From Citrus sinensis (taxonomy: Eukaryota; Streptophyta; Magnoliopsida; Sapindales; Rutaceae), in contig NC_068557.1 of assembly GCF_022201045.2 (NCBI RefSeq), positions 3,968,001 through 4,032,000 on the forward strand: a DNA stretch of 64,000 bases. The letters run 5' to 3'. Numbering within the stretch: the first letter of the stretch is position 1; every line of letters begins with the position of its first letter. The position numbers and the translations under genes are program-made. The notes under the pieces are model-generated. The model was not told the DNA's origin, ran no database searches, and saw only the letters and a list, made by a program, of their open reading frames with translations. This document shows positions 1-10,188 of the stretch, piece by piece.

Positions 1-70
1 GTTGTTTGTGATACAGCTGTCGACCCAGGAGCAGAAGGTTAGCAGAACTTCTTGGATGATTGAAACACGA
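1..70 (-). pseudogene. PRAF-type gene exon scrap
   Basis: The first 60 bases closely match 35601-35660 inside the PRAF pseudogene at 33.5-36.2 kb. They read in the same strand sense and cover the linker between the FYVE and coiled-coil parts. Homology fades after about base 70. It is a third PRAF piece in the window and may continue to the left of the edge. Nothing functional can be claimed from it. Confidence 0.6.
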
Positions 71-878
71 GACACTCAATAATACAGTCTTACTGAAGGA
101 AGAAAGATTAGGTAAATCATTACACCTTCTGCAAGCTATCATTGCTACCGAATGGAGAATTCAAAGGAGAGCTTCTCCGAGTGTATGTTCTAGGACTATT
201 TGCTTCTGATGGAATTCCATCACTCCCTGATTCTGTTCTCCACTTCCGATGATGACTACGTGAAAGTAATGCTTTTAATCCACTAAACGATACCTCAGCT
301 TCATCTTTATCTTTGCAAATCTAGTAATAAAATTCAGATCACTAAATTACGATAAAACTTTAACAATCAAATAATCTTTAAGCCATCAATATAAACACAG
401 TGAGAACCGGTTACAGTAGGAGGATCTTGTCAGAAAAAAAACTAGCAAAAAAATAGTAATGGAAAATAATGGAAGACCATTTGGTCAGGTGGTTATTTTA
501 TTTTGATGAGTAATGAAGCATTTTATTAAAAATGCATAGTAAATAGAGGAAGGAACAGTACTACGGAATTTAAGACAAGTTGGAAAGAGTTATTGCTATA
601 TTACATCAATATTAAACTATTGTTTGATTAACCAGATAACAAGACAAAAATAAATGTTATATGTAGGATGATAGAAGCAGTGCATAATCGAATTCCGTTA
701 GGAAGTTTTCAATTAAATATCTAAATTTGTTGCAAGATTGTTAATGCACAGGTATAATCCCTTCTCATGTATTACCTGCCTTTAAATTCATGAGTGATGC
801 CGAAAGGCTTATATCTGAACTTGCTGCACATGCTTTTTCTCGTGTTGACGTCTATGTTTTCATATTTCCTTTTTGTAG
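71..878. other. non-coding stretch, nothing recognised
   Basis: AT-rich sequence with no credible ORF. The last 20 or so bases form a T-rich splice-acceptor tract ending in TTTGTAG just before the RNA-binding protein exon at 879. The stretch is probably intron or decayed intron of that gene plus junk left by the join to the PRAF scrap. Confidence 0.4.
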
Positions 879-1265
879 ATTAAGAGCTCAAGGCTGCCAA
901 TGAAGTTTGGAAATATCAGAGGGACTTTGCATTCGTTGAGTATGTAACAAAGCAAGAGGCGCAAAATGCACTTGAAGCACTTTCAAATACCCATCTCTAT
1001 GGTCGGCATCTGGTAAGCCGTCTACCAGTTCTCATAGATATTCTCTGTTGCACATCATCAGATAATAGCTATAATTGCCACCACATTTCAGGTGCTGGAG
1101 AGAGCAAAGGAAGGGGAGAGTCTGGAAGAATTGCGGGCTCGAACTGCAGCTCAGTTTACCGATGAGGTAAATGGGTTTCAAAATTCAATTAAGTTTTCTA
1201 AGAAGAGGAAGCACATGACAATCTTCGATGAAGGTAGAATGAAGTTTGAAAGGATTGCTGAGTAG
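879..1265 (+). pseudogene. RBM19/MRD1-like RNA-binding protein, last two exons, frameshifted
   Basis: Exon 879-1012 follows a T-rich acceptor and ends at GTAAG. Exon 1092-1265 follows a CAG acceptor and ends in TAG. Together they encode the end of an RRM domain (FAFVEYVTKQEAQNALEAL, THLYGRHLV) and a tail with LERAKEGESLEELRARTAAQ. That arrangement is typical of the final RRM and C-terminus of the multi-RRM ribosome-biogenesis factor RBM19/MRD1, which works on pre-rRNA in the nucleolus. A one-base frameshift lies near 930, between the GNIRG-like part and FAFVEY. No upstream exons are visible, and a PRAF scrap on the other strand sits at base 1, so this looks like a 3' gene fragment. Family assignment is from remembered motif similarity, not a search. 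Confidence 0.7.
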
Positions 1266-1652
1266 AGTGCTTTATATGAAATTTTCTCGTGTATTGAGAG
1301 ACATGAGGTTTGTTATGTAGTTAGTTTTAAGGTTTATTAATTATATTATCCGTTATGTTGGCTCCATTTTTGTCTGTTGGGAGTCGATATCTGTTTGTAA
1401 TTGTTTCTTGTAGGTGAGGGAACAGAGCATATTTTGTAGAATTTCTTGATGTAAATCATCTAGATATGTCGTAGAAGAGTTAAATTTTCAGAAATGTCTT
1501 ATTCTTCTACTCCACTGTTTTTCATTGTTTAATGCAAAAGTTTTGATTGCCTCTTCTAATTCCCCTGGGATTTAGTTCCCTCCTAAGCAAAATTTTAGTT
1601 GGATGCAGATGGGTTATATGAATTTAAAAAATTCATATAAATCATTGCTGGT
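1266..1652. other. 3' flank of the RNA-binding protein fragment
   Basis: AT-rich, no ORF. Probably the old 3' UTR and downstream flank of the RBM19-like fragment. No clear poly(A) signal can be singled out. Confidence 0.3.
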
Positions 1653-1657
1653 ATTGT

Positions 1658-3821
1658 TGTAACACCCCAAATCTAACACGTGCAGAGCACGTGAAGAAGG
1701 AAGTTACTCACAAATTATAATCTTTACTCATAAGTTCCAAACTGAAATACCTCCAATTTTTATTCAAATAAATCCATAAATTCAAATGTCTAACACTAAA
1801 TAATCTCTCCCAAAACATAACAATAACAAAAGTCTCAAACTCTAAATTAAAAGTTCATAACGGAAAAAATTTGAATAGAAACATGAGTATATTCCTCTTC
1901 TTATTCAAATGGCAAACGGAAACGAAAAATTACTAACTCCAAAGCTTAGCGCACCTCTCAAAAGAAACTTAATATGCAAAAAGTAATGACGAGAGGTGAG
2001 CTGTCAACTCGGTAAGTAAAACCATTTCTAACCCACTAGGCCTAACGGTACTAAAAATATTGCAAGCATTCTTTTGTTTAAAACATATATCATAATCCAT
2101 AAATTTCATAAAACGATATATTACGATAACATAACATAAATTCTTAATAATTCAGAATATCCAAAAGTGTATTTACTTACAAAGCAAATCATATAATATG
2201 TATACAGAAAACAAAATGTTAGCTCATGTCATATAGTGTCACTTATAGTCCTGGTGACTCGGCCAGAAACCGAATCATAATATCGTGTGCACACTCAGAA
2301 TAGAAACCCAGTACTGGTCCAGACAGATATATCATATATTACAATCAGAATCAAAATCAGAATAACTATGGACAATGAGTCAAAACATTAAGAATCTCAT
2401 ACAATCATCAATAATCGAAATCATATATGGGTACAAAACATTCGTATCAGATTTATAAAAGTTCATAACAATAATTTAGGCTCAAAATATTTTATAAAGA
2501 AAATCATAAAAATAGGCATGTAACAAAATAACTTACATGTTTAAAAAGTATTTATAAAATGCTTTGTTCAAAAGAATTAAGGTTTGAAAACATTTGCATA
2601 AAACTAATTTTGTTATCAAAATCAATTAATCCTTTAAGTAGTATAAAAACATTTATCAAAATAATCATACATATATCCAATACATTAGGAATGAAGTTAC
2701 TTATCTCGACAAAAGAATTTGAACTACACACCTCAAAACCTCTAAGAGCTTAAACACCTTCAATACCTTAAACAAATGCAAAATATGACTATCAATAACT
2801 TATTCTAAGAATATGATTTTCTAATTCATACCCGTACAGGTTTGATTTTCAGAATTTTAACTCTTGATCTAAAACTCATAATGACATAATGTTCAATGGA
2901 ACTATTCTGGACATCCATGAGTACCCCATGTAAAATTTTCAAGAGGATCCGATATCAAAAACATTTTCAAAACTATTTATTTCTCGACAAATTCGAAACT
3001 GTTTTCACATAACCTAAACCAAACAGGACGGGTTCTGAGATTTTTATAAAATAAAATTCTGATCAGAAAATTATGAAATCACAACTGGGAATACTAAACA
3101 CATATATTAACTTCCATATAAAATTTCAGAAGTTTTCGAGTTCATTTGGTGGTATAAATAATCTTGTGAATCCGATCGCAATTCTGGAATCGCAGTTTTC
3201 CAGTGCAGTGGTTTCTAATTCGAAAATACATATAAAATTGAAAACGAAGTCGTATTTAATGAATAAAATTTATTCAAGAAGCCCCACATGTCCAGTTCAG
3301 AAATATAAATTTCATAAGAAAACTCGTTCAGAAAATATAGGTTTTAATTCAAGATACTCATGCTGTCCAGAATTATCCTGTGTGCTTAATACGTCAATGA
3401 TTGATTAACTAAACTCATAATAAATTAAAACCCTTTTACAAAGTCTAAATACATTTTAAATCATGCATTATGATTTATAACAATCTAAAACCATGCCAAT
3501 ATAAACCCTAGATAGAGTGATTGGAAATCTTGTGGGGAATAAGGAGAGTAAACTTATCAATCGCTTTGATTCTCTCCTAAATAAAGGCTTGAATCCTAGG
3601 GTTTGGGTAAGAGTGTAATGAGCAGCAAAGAAGAAGAAACGTCGTGGGTTTAGGGTTATGGAAGGGGAAAAATATGAATTTATAGAGAGTCTTAAGAAAC
3701 CCTATTGAATTTGGGAAAATAACCCTTTTTCGAAAATTACCCAAAAATAATCTCTATTTGTAAGGGCAATAATGTCATTTTAAAATTCCATTAAAATAAA
3801 AAAGGAAATTTGGGCGTTACA
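1658..3821 (-). mobile_element. solo LTR, gypsy-type, with 5-bp target duplication
   Basis: The stretch begins TGTAACACCC and ends GGGCGTTACA, so both ends carry the TGTAAC..CCC inverted signature of many plant Ty3/gypsy LTRs. It is flanked by ATTGT on both sides (1653-1657 and 3822-3826). No coding region, primer-binding site or second LTR is present, so it is best read as a solo LTR of 2164 bp left by LTR-LTR recombination. A TATA-like CTCTATAAATTC on the minus strand near 3680 suggests minus orientation. Short ORFs inside it (for example 3073-3408) are chance. A chromovirus (Tekay/Del-like) origin is plausible but not proven. Confidence 0.75.
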
Positions 3822-3826
3822 ATTGT

Positions 3827-4089
3827 CATCACAAATACTTCCAGGTCCTTGCTTAAACTGACTACAATTCAAGAGGGCGTCGTTTATGCTAACTTCTTCT
3901 CACGTTCGTAGATTATGAAATCCAATTTGTGGTATCATACAAGTTTCATGGGCTAGGTACAAAGATGTAAATTCCGATTGGCTATTCTCTACTTTTACCA
4001 GCTACAAGTAGATTATATTTATCTAAGCAACATGTTAGGAATCCTAACATTGGAATCCCAACAGATATAATCGCTTCTTTGAAATATAT

Positions 4090-4147
<58 letters not shown>

Positions 4148-4531
4148 CCACAGATAACAGGTTATTATTTCGTTTGGGATCATTCCAAAGGTCAACTTTG
4201 GGTTTATTAATTATCAAGCAGCAGCTTGATAAAGCCTTAAAAAATCCACTATCTACACTCAAATGTTTTGCATATCTTTAGTCGACGATTGGTGTAATTG
4301 ATCAGCAACTACAATTTTTAGATAAGTAAGTAAGATTGTAAATATACATGGACCTTTAGGAAATTATAATAAAACAAGATGTGCCATCGTGAAAATGAGA
4401 TCTCTTTATTGATTAATTCGAAGTCTTCGTGTACATATAGTATGATCGGTCACTTGCACAATTCATTGGATTTCTAACGTACATAACAGAAACTTTCGTT
4501 ATTTTTCTAGGTGACGTAATTGGTAAATCTA
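3827..4531. other. 3' flank of BAHD gene A with AT microsatellite
   Basis: Non-coding. It contains a pure (AT)n tract at 4092-4145. The short minus-strand ORF across it is an artefact of the repeat. The right part is the 3' UTR and downstream flank of the minus-strand acyltransferase that ends at 4532. Confidence 0.6.
4092..4145. repeat. (AT)n microsatellite
   Basis: About 27 uninterrupted AT dinucleotides, a likely hypermutable marker. Its exact length in the source may be uncertain. Confidence 0.9.
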
Positions 4532-6513
4532 CTAAAGCTTGCAAGCAATCTTACGAGTCTCCGTGATGTCAAATAAATCTTCTGTTGATCCTTGAATCAT
4601 TCTCTTTAGCTCTTCTTCAAATTTCTTCATACTCGGCCTCGGCAAACGTATAGGTATGAGAGTCCCAGTCTCCCCATCTTCTTTTTGGCACCTGTTTAAG
4701 AAACTAAAAATAGACTTAGCACCAGCAATCCCAGCAAAAACTGGCTTCCCCCACCCCAAATCAATTCTATCGAATCCAACCTTGCTTAAATCGGACACAA
4801 TGTAGTTCCCCTTAATCGCGTGCCTCGGCCGTCGCCCTTTGACCTCCATAAGATCCGCCGCAGATCTTATATGCTCTTCACTCATTTCAGCCTTTGCTTT
4901 TTTCACCAATGCAACAGCATACCCTAATGGATTGTTGCATAAAGCACCAACTTTTGAATGCACAGCTGGGAATGCCACTGCGTTACCATAATACCCGGAA
5001 GGAATATCCATTTTATAATCTTTTGCTCGAGCGGAAACTAGACATGAAAATTGAACAGTGTCTTTAGGGTCCAGTTGAAGAGCAATTGTTCTACATCTCC
5101 ACATACAACCAGCCAACAACTCAAATGTTGAACAATTTCTAAGGTGTAATGGAAGTTGATTTTTGAGGACTCTCACTTCTTTGGGACCAAAGTAGAATGA
5201 TTTGTGGTCCATTTCATTTGGATTGGTAGTTATGAAGGTATCTGAATTGTTATTTATTTCTTCGTATTCTAAGTGAACATTTGTTACTTGTGGTGGATTT
5301 CTAGCACATAAGCGTTTCCGTTGCCAAACAGGGAATAGCGAAGGTGTATTTGCACCTCTTGCCATCTCCTCTATCGTTTTCATAAATTGTACCAAATCAG
5401 ATGCATCACACATTGTGTGGTTGAAACGTATCGCAAGAGTGAATCCTCCACACATCAAACGAGTCACCTATATATATATATATATGAGAAACAAAGAAAA
5501 CATTAAAATACTTGAAGTAGAAATGCAGAATTAGGTAATATATGGAAGCGAGAAACTAAGAATGACATTTTGGTCCCCAATATTTTTACATATTTTATCA
5601 TTTAGGACCATTTTTTAATTTCTCACTTTATTCGACTGTATAATTTTATAGAAAATTATTAGTGGTCCACTGAACTTTTATCGAAAGTTCCAAATTAAAT
5701 ATTCAAAACCTTTAAAATTATTACTTGTCTACGTAAGTTTTGGAATTGTATAATGAGCCAATTTTCCGGGAACTCAATAAGATAATTTAGTGTATCCCCC
5801 CAAAAAAAAAGACTACTAAAAAGAAATGTTCGATTAGTACACTCGACTTCAAATGCCCAAAAAAATGTGTTTTCTATATTATGATGTTATGATGTAATAG
5901 GTAATTGAAAATTATATATATGAACCCGGCTAACTGATAACAGTGACACATTTAGAGACTTGAATGTATCCTCTCAGTAATTATAAAATGTCGAAACTAT
6001 TTATTTTGAGTATGCATGTGAAGTAAATTCAATGGTTAGTTATGATCGACTCACTTGAATTAAGAGCAATGGGCAACCAAGGATGCCTTCAGAACCTGGA
6101 ACATTATAGGTCAATTGTTCCAAATACGGGCATGGAGGCTGAATAGCACCGCCAAGCTGCTCAAGTTTGAAGTTAGCTTCAGCCTCGAGAAACAAGATCC
6201 CTTCACCATTGCAATCCACCATAAGCTTGCGGTTGGGACCTTCTATAAGCCTACCAGCAAAAGGGTAATAATACACAAGTGCTTCACTTATAGCTTCCTT
6301 GATGACCTTCACGGGATCTTTTTCTTTGAGTAATGGAGGTGATGATGCAGAGTTATTCTTGTAAAGGAATATTACTGGAATATGAAACCTGAAACTTTCT
6401 TGGTCGTCTATATCGGAAAGTTGCTTTAATTCACGCGGTGTTGGCCTTGCTGGAACAATTAATTCCGGTGCCTGCCGGGTTACTGACAAAACTAGAGAAA
6501 ATTTTGGAGCCAT
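4532..6513 (-). CDS. BAHD acyltransferase, benzyl-alcohol O-benzoyltransferase-like (copy A), intact
   Basis: Exon 1 is 6055-6513 (153 codons from ATG) and exon 2 is 4532-5467 (311 aa plus stop). The 587-bp intron runs from GTGAGT to a TATATAG acceptor in phase 0, giving 464 aa, the usual BAHD length. BAHD enzymes are soluble cytosolic transferases that move an acyl group from CoA to an alcohol or amine. The catalytic HxxxD is HTMCD (H170, D174) and the structural DFGWG is DLGWG (about 389-393). The N-terminus with [17 protein letters not shown] and SDIDDQES resembles the benzyl-alcohol benzoyltransferase / methanol-anthraniloyltransferase clade, so a volatile ester product is likely but the substrates are unknown. 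After HTMCD it reads ASDL where copy E reads GSGL, so a usually conserved glycine is aspartate. There is a TATA box at 6600-6608. The gene is divergent from pseudogene B. Confidence 0.92.
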
Positions 6514-6599
6514 TTTAAATTTTCAATGTTAGTTACTAGTTTGGTTGTTCTGGTAAGGCTTGAACTGTTTCACTGGTTGCCTTGGCCTCCAAAAATTTT

Positions 6600-6608
6600 C
6601 ATTTATAG
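6600..6608 (-). promoter_or_regulatory. TATA box of BAHD copy A
   Basis: Minus-strand CTATAAATG lies about 90 bp upstream of the ATG. The same box occurs upstream of copies E, F and H at a similar distance. The sequence between the box and the ATG, including GGAGGCCAAGGCAACC, is also conserved upstream of pseudogene B. Confidence 0.7.
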
Positions 6609-6863
6609 CTGAAGAAAGAGGCACGTGGGTAGCGTGTATGGAAAGTGACTGTCACCGAATTATGCAGAAGCACGTGTGTGGCACGTTATACAAATCAAGA
6701 CCAATGGCACGTTATACATAATTTTTTCATTCAACTTCAGCAAAAAGATTCTTGGTCGGTTAGGGTTAAGATGATTTATGTATATGTACAGAAAGTGTCC
6801 ATCGATATAAACATTTGTTTCGTACTTGATTAATTTCGAAAACAATTATAGTCTGCAACTGCG

Positions 6864-6960
6864 GCTTGGCGGAGTGGTTGTCAATCCATTTTTTCTTTGA
6901 TTGGCCATCCCAAATTCAAATCTTTGTTATAAAAAATAATAATAATTTGAACTTTGTTCA
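6864..6960 (+). repeat. possible tRNA-derived SINE relic
   Basis: GGCTTGGCGGAGTGGTTG matches a tRNA A-box. A degraded B-box-like TTCAAATC follows about 45 bp later, then an A/T-rich (AAT)n tail. The layout resembles a plant SINE head. No target duplication was found and it cannot fold into a full tRNA, so it is not called a tRNA gene. Confidence 0.3.
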
Positions 6961-7820
6961 TCTTTATGCTTTGCTATGAGAGTACTTCGTTCGTTGGAAT
7001 GGTGATTTTCAAACACTGGATCATCACCTATATTATAGCATTCCAAATTAAAAAAACGGATCAAATTTGAAGAGAAATACAAAACGATAATGCGCTTAGA
7101 GTACCCAAGACTCTACTATGTATTGAACATGATGACGAGCACGTTTCTTGTAAAATTAGGACGCTATTGAATATGTTGTGATAAGGTGGTGTACTGTAAT
7201 TTAGGAGGCAAATTCTCCTTCCAATAATTCTCGCAACACTTGGCTGATTGAGCTTGTTCCCCTAAATAAACGGAAATCCTTTTGTGTATACTTGCACCAC
7301 CGAATGAGTTATTTTAACTTCAATAATATTAGGCAGCAACCCGCTACTGGTTTATATCATTTGCAGACTTTTTTTTTTAACTTTTTTAAGATGAGGATTA
7401 ATCTATTTGAACCCGTTCACTAATTATTTCAAATTGTTATTTTGTGCTAGCAGATAGTTGTCGATGGAATAATATATATATAGTGCAACTTGGAAATTCA
7501 ATCGAGAATAGCTTAAAATTCTACTTTCTCTAGCTAATATTGGCCAGATATGTCCATATCTATTCTACACTCTACGGAAAGCAAATAAAGAATTCCCTTG
7601 GAAGCTCGAACTGATTTGTCCACCATTAAGCTATTGTTCATATGTTTAGGTGGAAACCAATGAGAAGTGAAAATAAAAGTACTTCTCATGCCATGAATTT
7701 GTAGTCAAGAAATAATCCTTTAGTTTTATTTTATTTTGCAATAATAACTCTTTCGATTTTTTGAATATTTTGTTTAGGAAATAAACCCTTTAGATTACTA
7801 AGCTGTAGCAATATTCAGTG

Positions 7821-7845
7821 AAAAGAGAGAGAGAGAGAGAGAGTA
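7821..7845. repeat. (GA)n microsatellite
   Basis: A run of about ten GA dinucleotides in the A-B intergenic region. Confidence 0.85.
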
Positions 7846-8417
7846 CAAAAACCACACATTAAAATCCTCATCTATTTCACATTTCCATATTGAGCATCAC
7901 ATCAAGACTGGGTACACTTTCACTGAATCGTGGTCTCTAATGCATAGGCGGTTTGAAATTAATTTTATTACAATTGGATTCTTCTTGTTTTTGGATAGGA
8001 ACAATTGGATTCATGAACATACATTGTACATACAACATAATGGTCAATTTACGCATTTTCAACGTTTAGTAATATGATTAGAAAGTTCCCCTAATTTTAA
8101 ATTATTAAATTTTATGTTTATTGAAAGTGATAGAGGCACTCGTATTAATTTGTGCTCTTAATTTTCCATTTGATTGCAATATAAGAAAATGAGTATTAAA
8201 TGACATTTGTCCTCATTTGTTCTGCCTGGATCGACCAAAATAATTTACTTGGTCTCAGTTTTCACCCGTGGAATACTCTTGGCTTCTTTCTTGTCTAACC
8301 ATGACCATAAATGAGAAACAATGGAGGCCAAGGCAACCAACGAAATAGTTCAAGCCTTACCAAACAAAAAAACTAACCTTAGTAAACTAAGTCCTCAAGC
8401 AAATAACGCAGATTAAA

Positions 8418-9747
8418 ATGGCTTCAAATTAAATTTTCTCAAGTTTTGTCGGTAACCCGGCAAGCACCGGAATTAATTGTTCCGGCGAGGCCAACGCCGC
8501 GTGAATTAAAGCAACTTTCGGATATGGATGATCAAGAAAGTCTAAGGTTTCAGATTCCAGGAATATTATTTTACAAGAACAACCCTTCATCATCACCTAC
8601 TGTCCAAAAAGAAAAGATCCCGTGAAGGTCATCAAGGAAGCTTTAAGTAAAGCACTTGTATATTATTATCCTTTTTCATATACGCTTGTAAAAGGCCCCA
8701 ACCGCAAGCTTATGGTGGATTGCAAGTGAAGGGATCTTGTTTCTTAAGGCTGAAGCTAACTTCAAACTTGAGCAGCTTGGCGATGCTGTTCAGCCACCAT
8801 ACCCATATTTGGAACAATTGCTCTGTAATGTTCCAGGTTCCCATGGCATTCTTGGTTGCCCATTGCTCTTAATTCAAGTGAGTTTATCTATTACTTGTAA
8901 GCAAGTGACTTTACTTTCGCATGCATACTCAGATTATATAGTTTCTAAATTCTTTTAACTAAACATAAATGACTATTTAGTTCCTAGAGTTTGAGTTAAT
9001 TGCATAAGTAATTCTTATATTTTAAAAATTTATCCAAAACATCCATGTTATAAATATGTTTCCATTGCAATACCTACTTAATTATTCTCTACTATTCATC
9101 TATTACATGATAGTTTTGTTTGAATTTTATCAGTAAAAAATTAGATCCAACAATTATAAAAGTAGCAACAAGGAGCCCACAAAGACTTGGTCAAATATTT
9201 TTCTTTAGTTACTCACCTGAGCTTAAATCTTGAGAGAGATACAAGCTAAAAAGTCAATTTGAGTTTTGCCCATTCTCCAACTTCTGAAAAATAATAACAA
9301 TAATGGAAATGATATTTTGGGTAATTTTTCAAAACATGAAAAGCAACTGAGTAATTGGCCCCGGACTTAAAATAATTTATCTTTTTAACTAATCATTATT
9401 TTAATCATAATATTATACTTAATTAATTATCTAATGATTTTCTTCCTATGAGTGTATAAGGTAACTCGATGCGGGGGATTCATTCTTGCATTACGTTTTA
9501 ACCACACAATGTGTGATGCAATTGGTTTGGTACAGTTCTTAAAAACCATAGAGGAGAGGAGATGGCACGAGGTTAAGATAAACCTTCCCTACTCCCTGTT
9601 TGGCAACGGGAATACTTATGTGCGACAATTCCACCACAAGTAACATGTGACGCCCAAAATGAATACGAGCAAATAAACTCCATCCCGAGTGCCTTCACAG
9701 CTGCCAACTCAAATGACATGGACCACAAATCATTGTACTTTGGTCCA
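8418..9747 (+). pseudogene. BAHD acyltransferase pseudogene (copy B), frameshifted and 3'-truncated
   Basis: Exon 1 (8418-8877) is clearly homologous to copies A and E ([16 protein letters not shown] and KLEQLGDAVQPPYPYLEQL stretches). It hits a stop after four codons from an indel and has further frameshifts near 8615 and 8725. The donor GTGAGT at 8878 and an AG acceptor before 9461 are kept. Exon 2 starts normally, keeps HTMCD (about 9500-9515), is frameshifted near 9560-9600, and ends abruptly at about 9747 after the HKSLYFGP stretch, running into AT-rich unrelated DNA. The DFGWG half is missing, so no enzyme can be made. It sits head-to-head with intact copy A. Confidence 0.9.
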
Positions 9748-10188
9748 ATGAGATAGATAAAAAAAATATAAATTTTAATATATTAACAGATAAAAAAATA
9801 ATTTTTAATGTATTAAAATTTATTTTTTAAATTTTAATATGCATTTAAAGTGAGGATAAAGTGAAGATGCTCTACTAGTAAAGGACTATACATATTAAAT
9901 ATGAAAATCAGTTCCAACCATCACAAAATTCTTTTCCTTTATTACAAAAAAATATGGGACAGTATAGATCTTTCTCCAATTACTAGTGAAAACAAATTTC
10001 TAGGCTATGTTTAACAAACCTCTAAATTCTGTTACAAATTATTCTCAATAGATCTCAAATTGTAAACATATCAATATATTAAAATAATTAATTAGAAAAC
10101 TAACAAGCATCCAACCGCACGTTTTGCATTTGTTCATTTGTGAGCTAAATTACATTTATATTCTACTCCGAATATGACATATTTTTTC
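9748..10188. other. AT-rich break and start of a BAHD upstream module
   Basis: After the broken end of copy B comes very AT-rich filler. From about 9890 a sequence recurs that is also found near 15240, 46230, 48770 and 56720. Its marks are TTTCTCYAATTNNTAGTGGRAGCA, then CAAGCATCCCAACCGCACG, then TTTGTTCATTTGTG. This is the repeated upstream module of the acyltransferase cluster, interrupted at 10180-10188 by the Pack-MULE. Confidence 0.55.

Larger units (their letters stand above)
6609..8417. other. intergenic region between head-to-head BAHD copies A and B
   Basis: AT-rich and non-coding. It holds a tRNA-like scrap near 6866, a (GA)n tract at 7821-7845 and, at about 8300-8390, a copy of the A promoter and leader in the opposite orientation (AGGCCAAGGCAACC, TTCAAGCCTTACCA). 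A and B were therefore once a divergent pair with similar 5' ends. The rest holds nothing I recognise. Confidence 0.6.

Noticed and set aside
3073..3408. 111-aa ORF inside the solo LTR
   Set aside because: Low-complexity composition, no conserved motif, lies wholly within LTR sequence.
4044..4262. ORF with repeated Ile-Tyr
   Set aside because: Translation of the (AT)n microsatellite.
6864..6960. tRNA gene
   Set aside because: A-box present but no acceptor stem pairing and a degraded B-box; at most a SINE relic.
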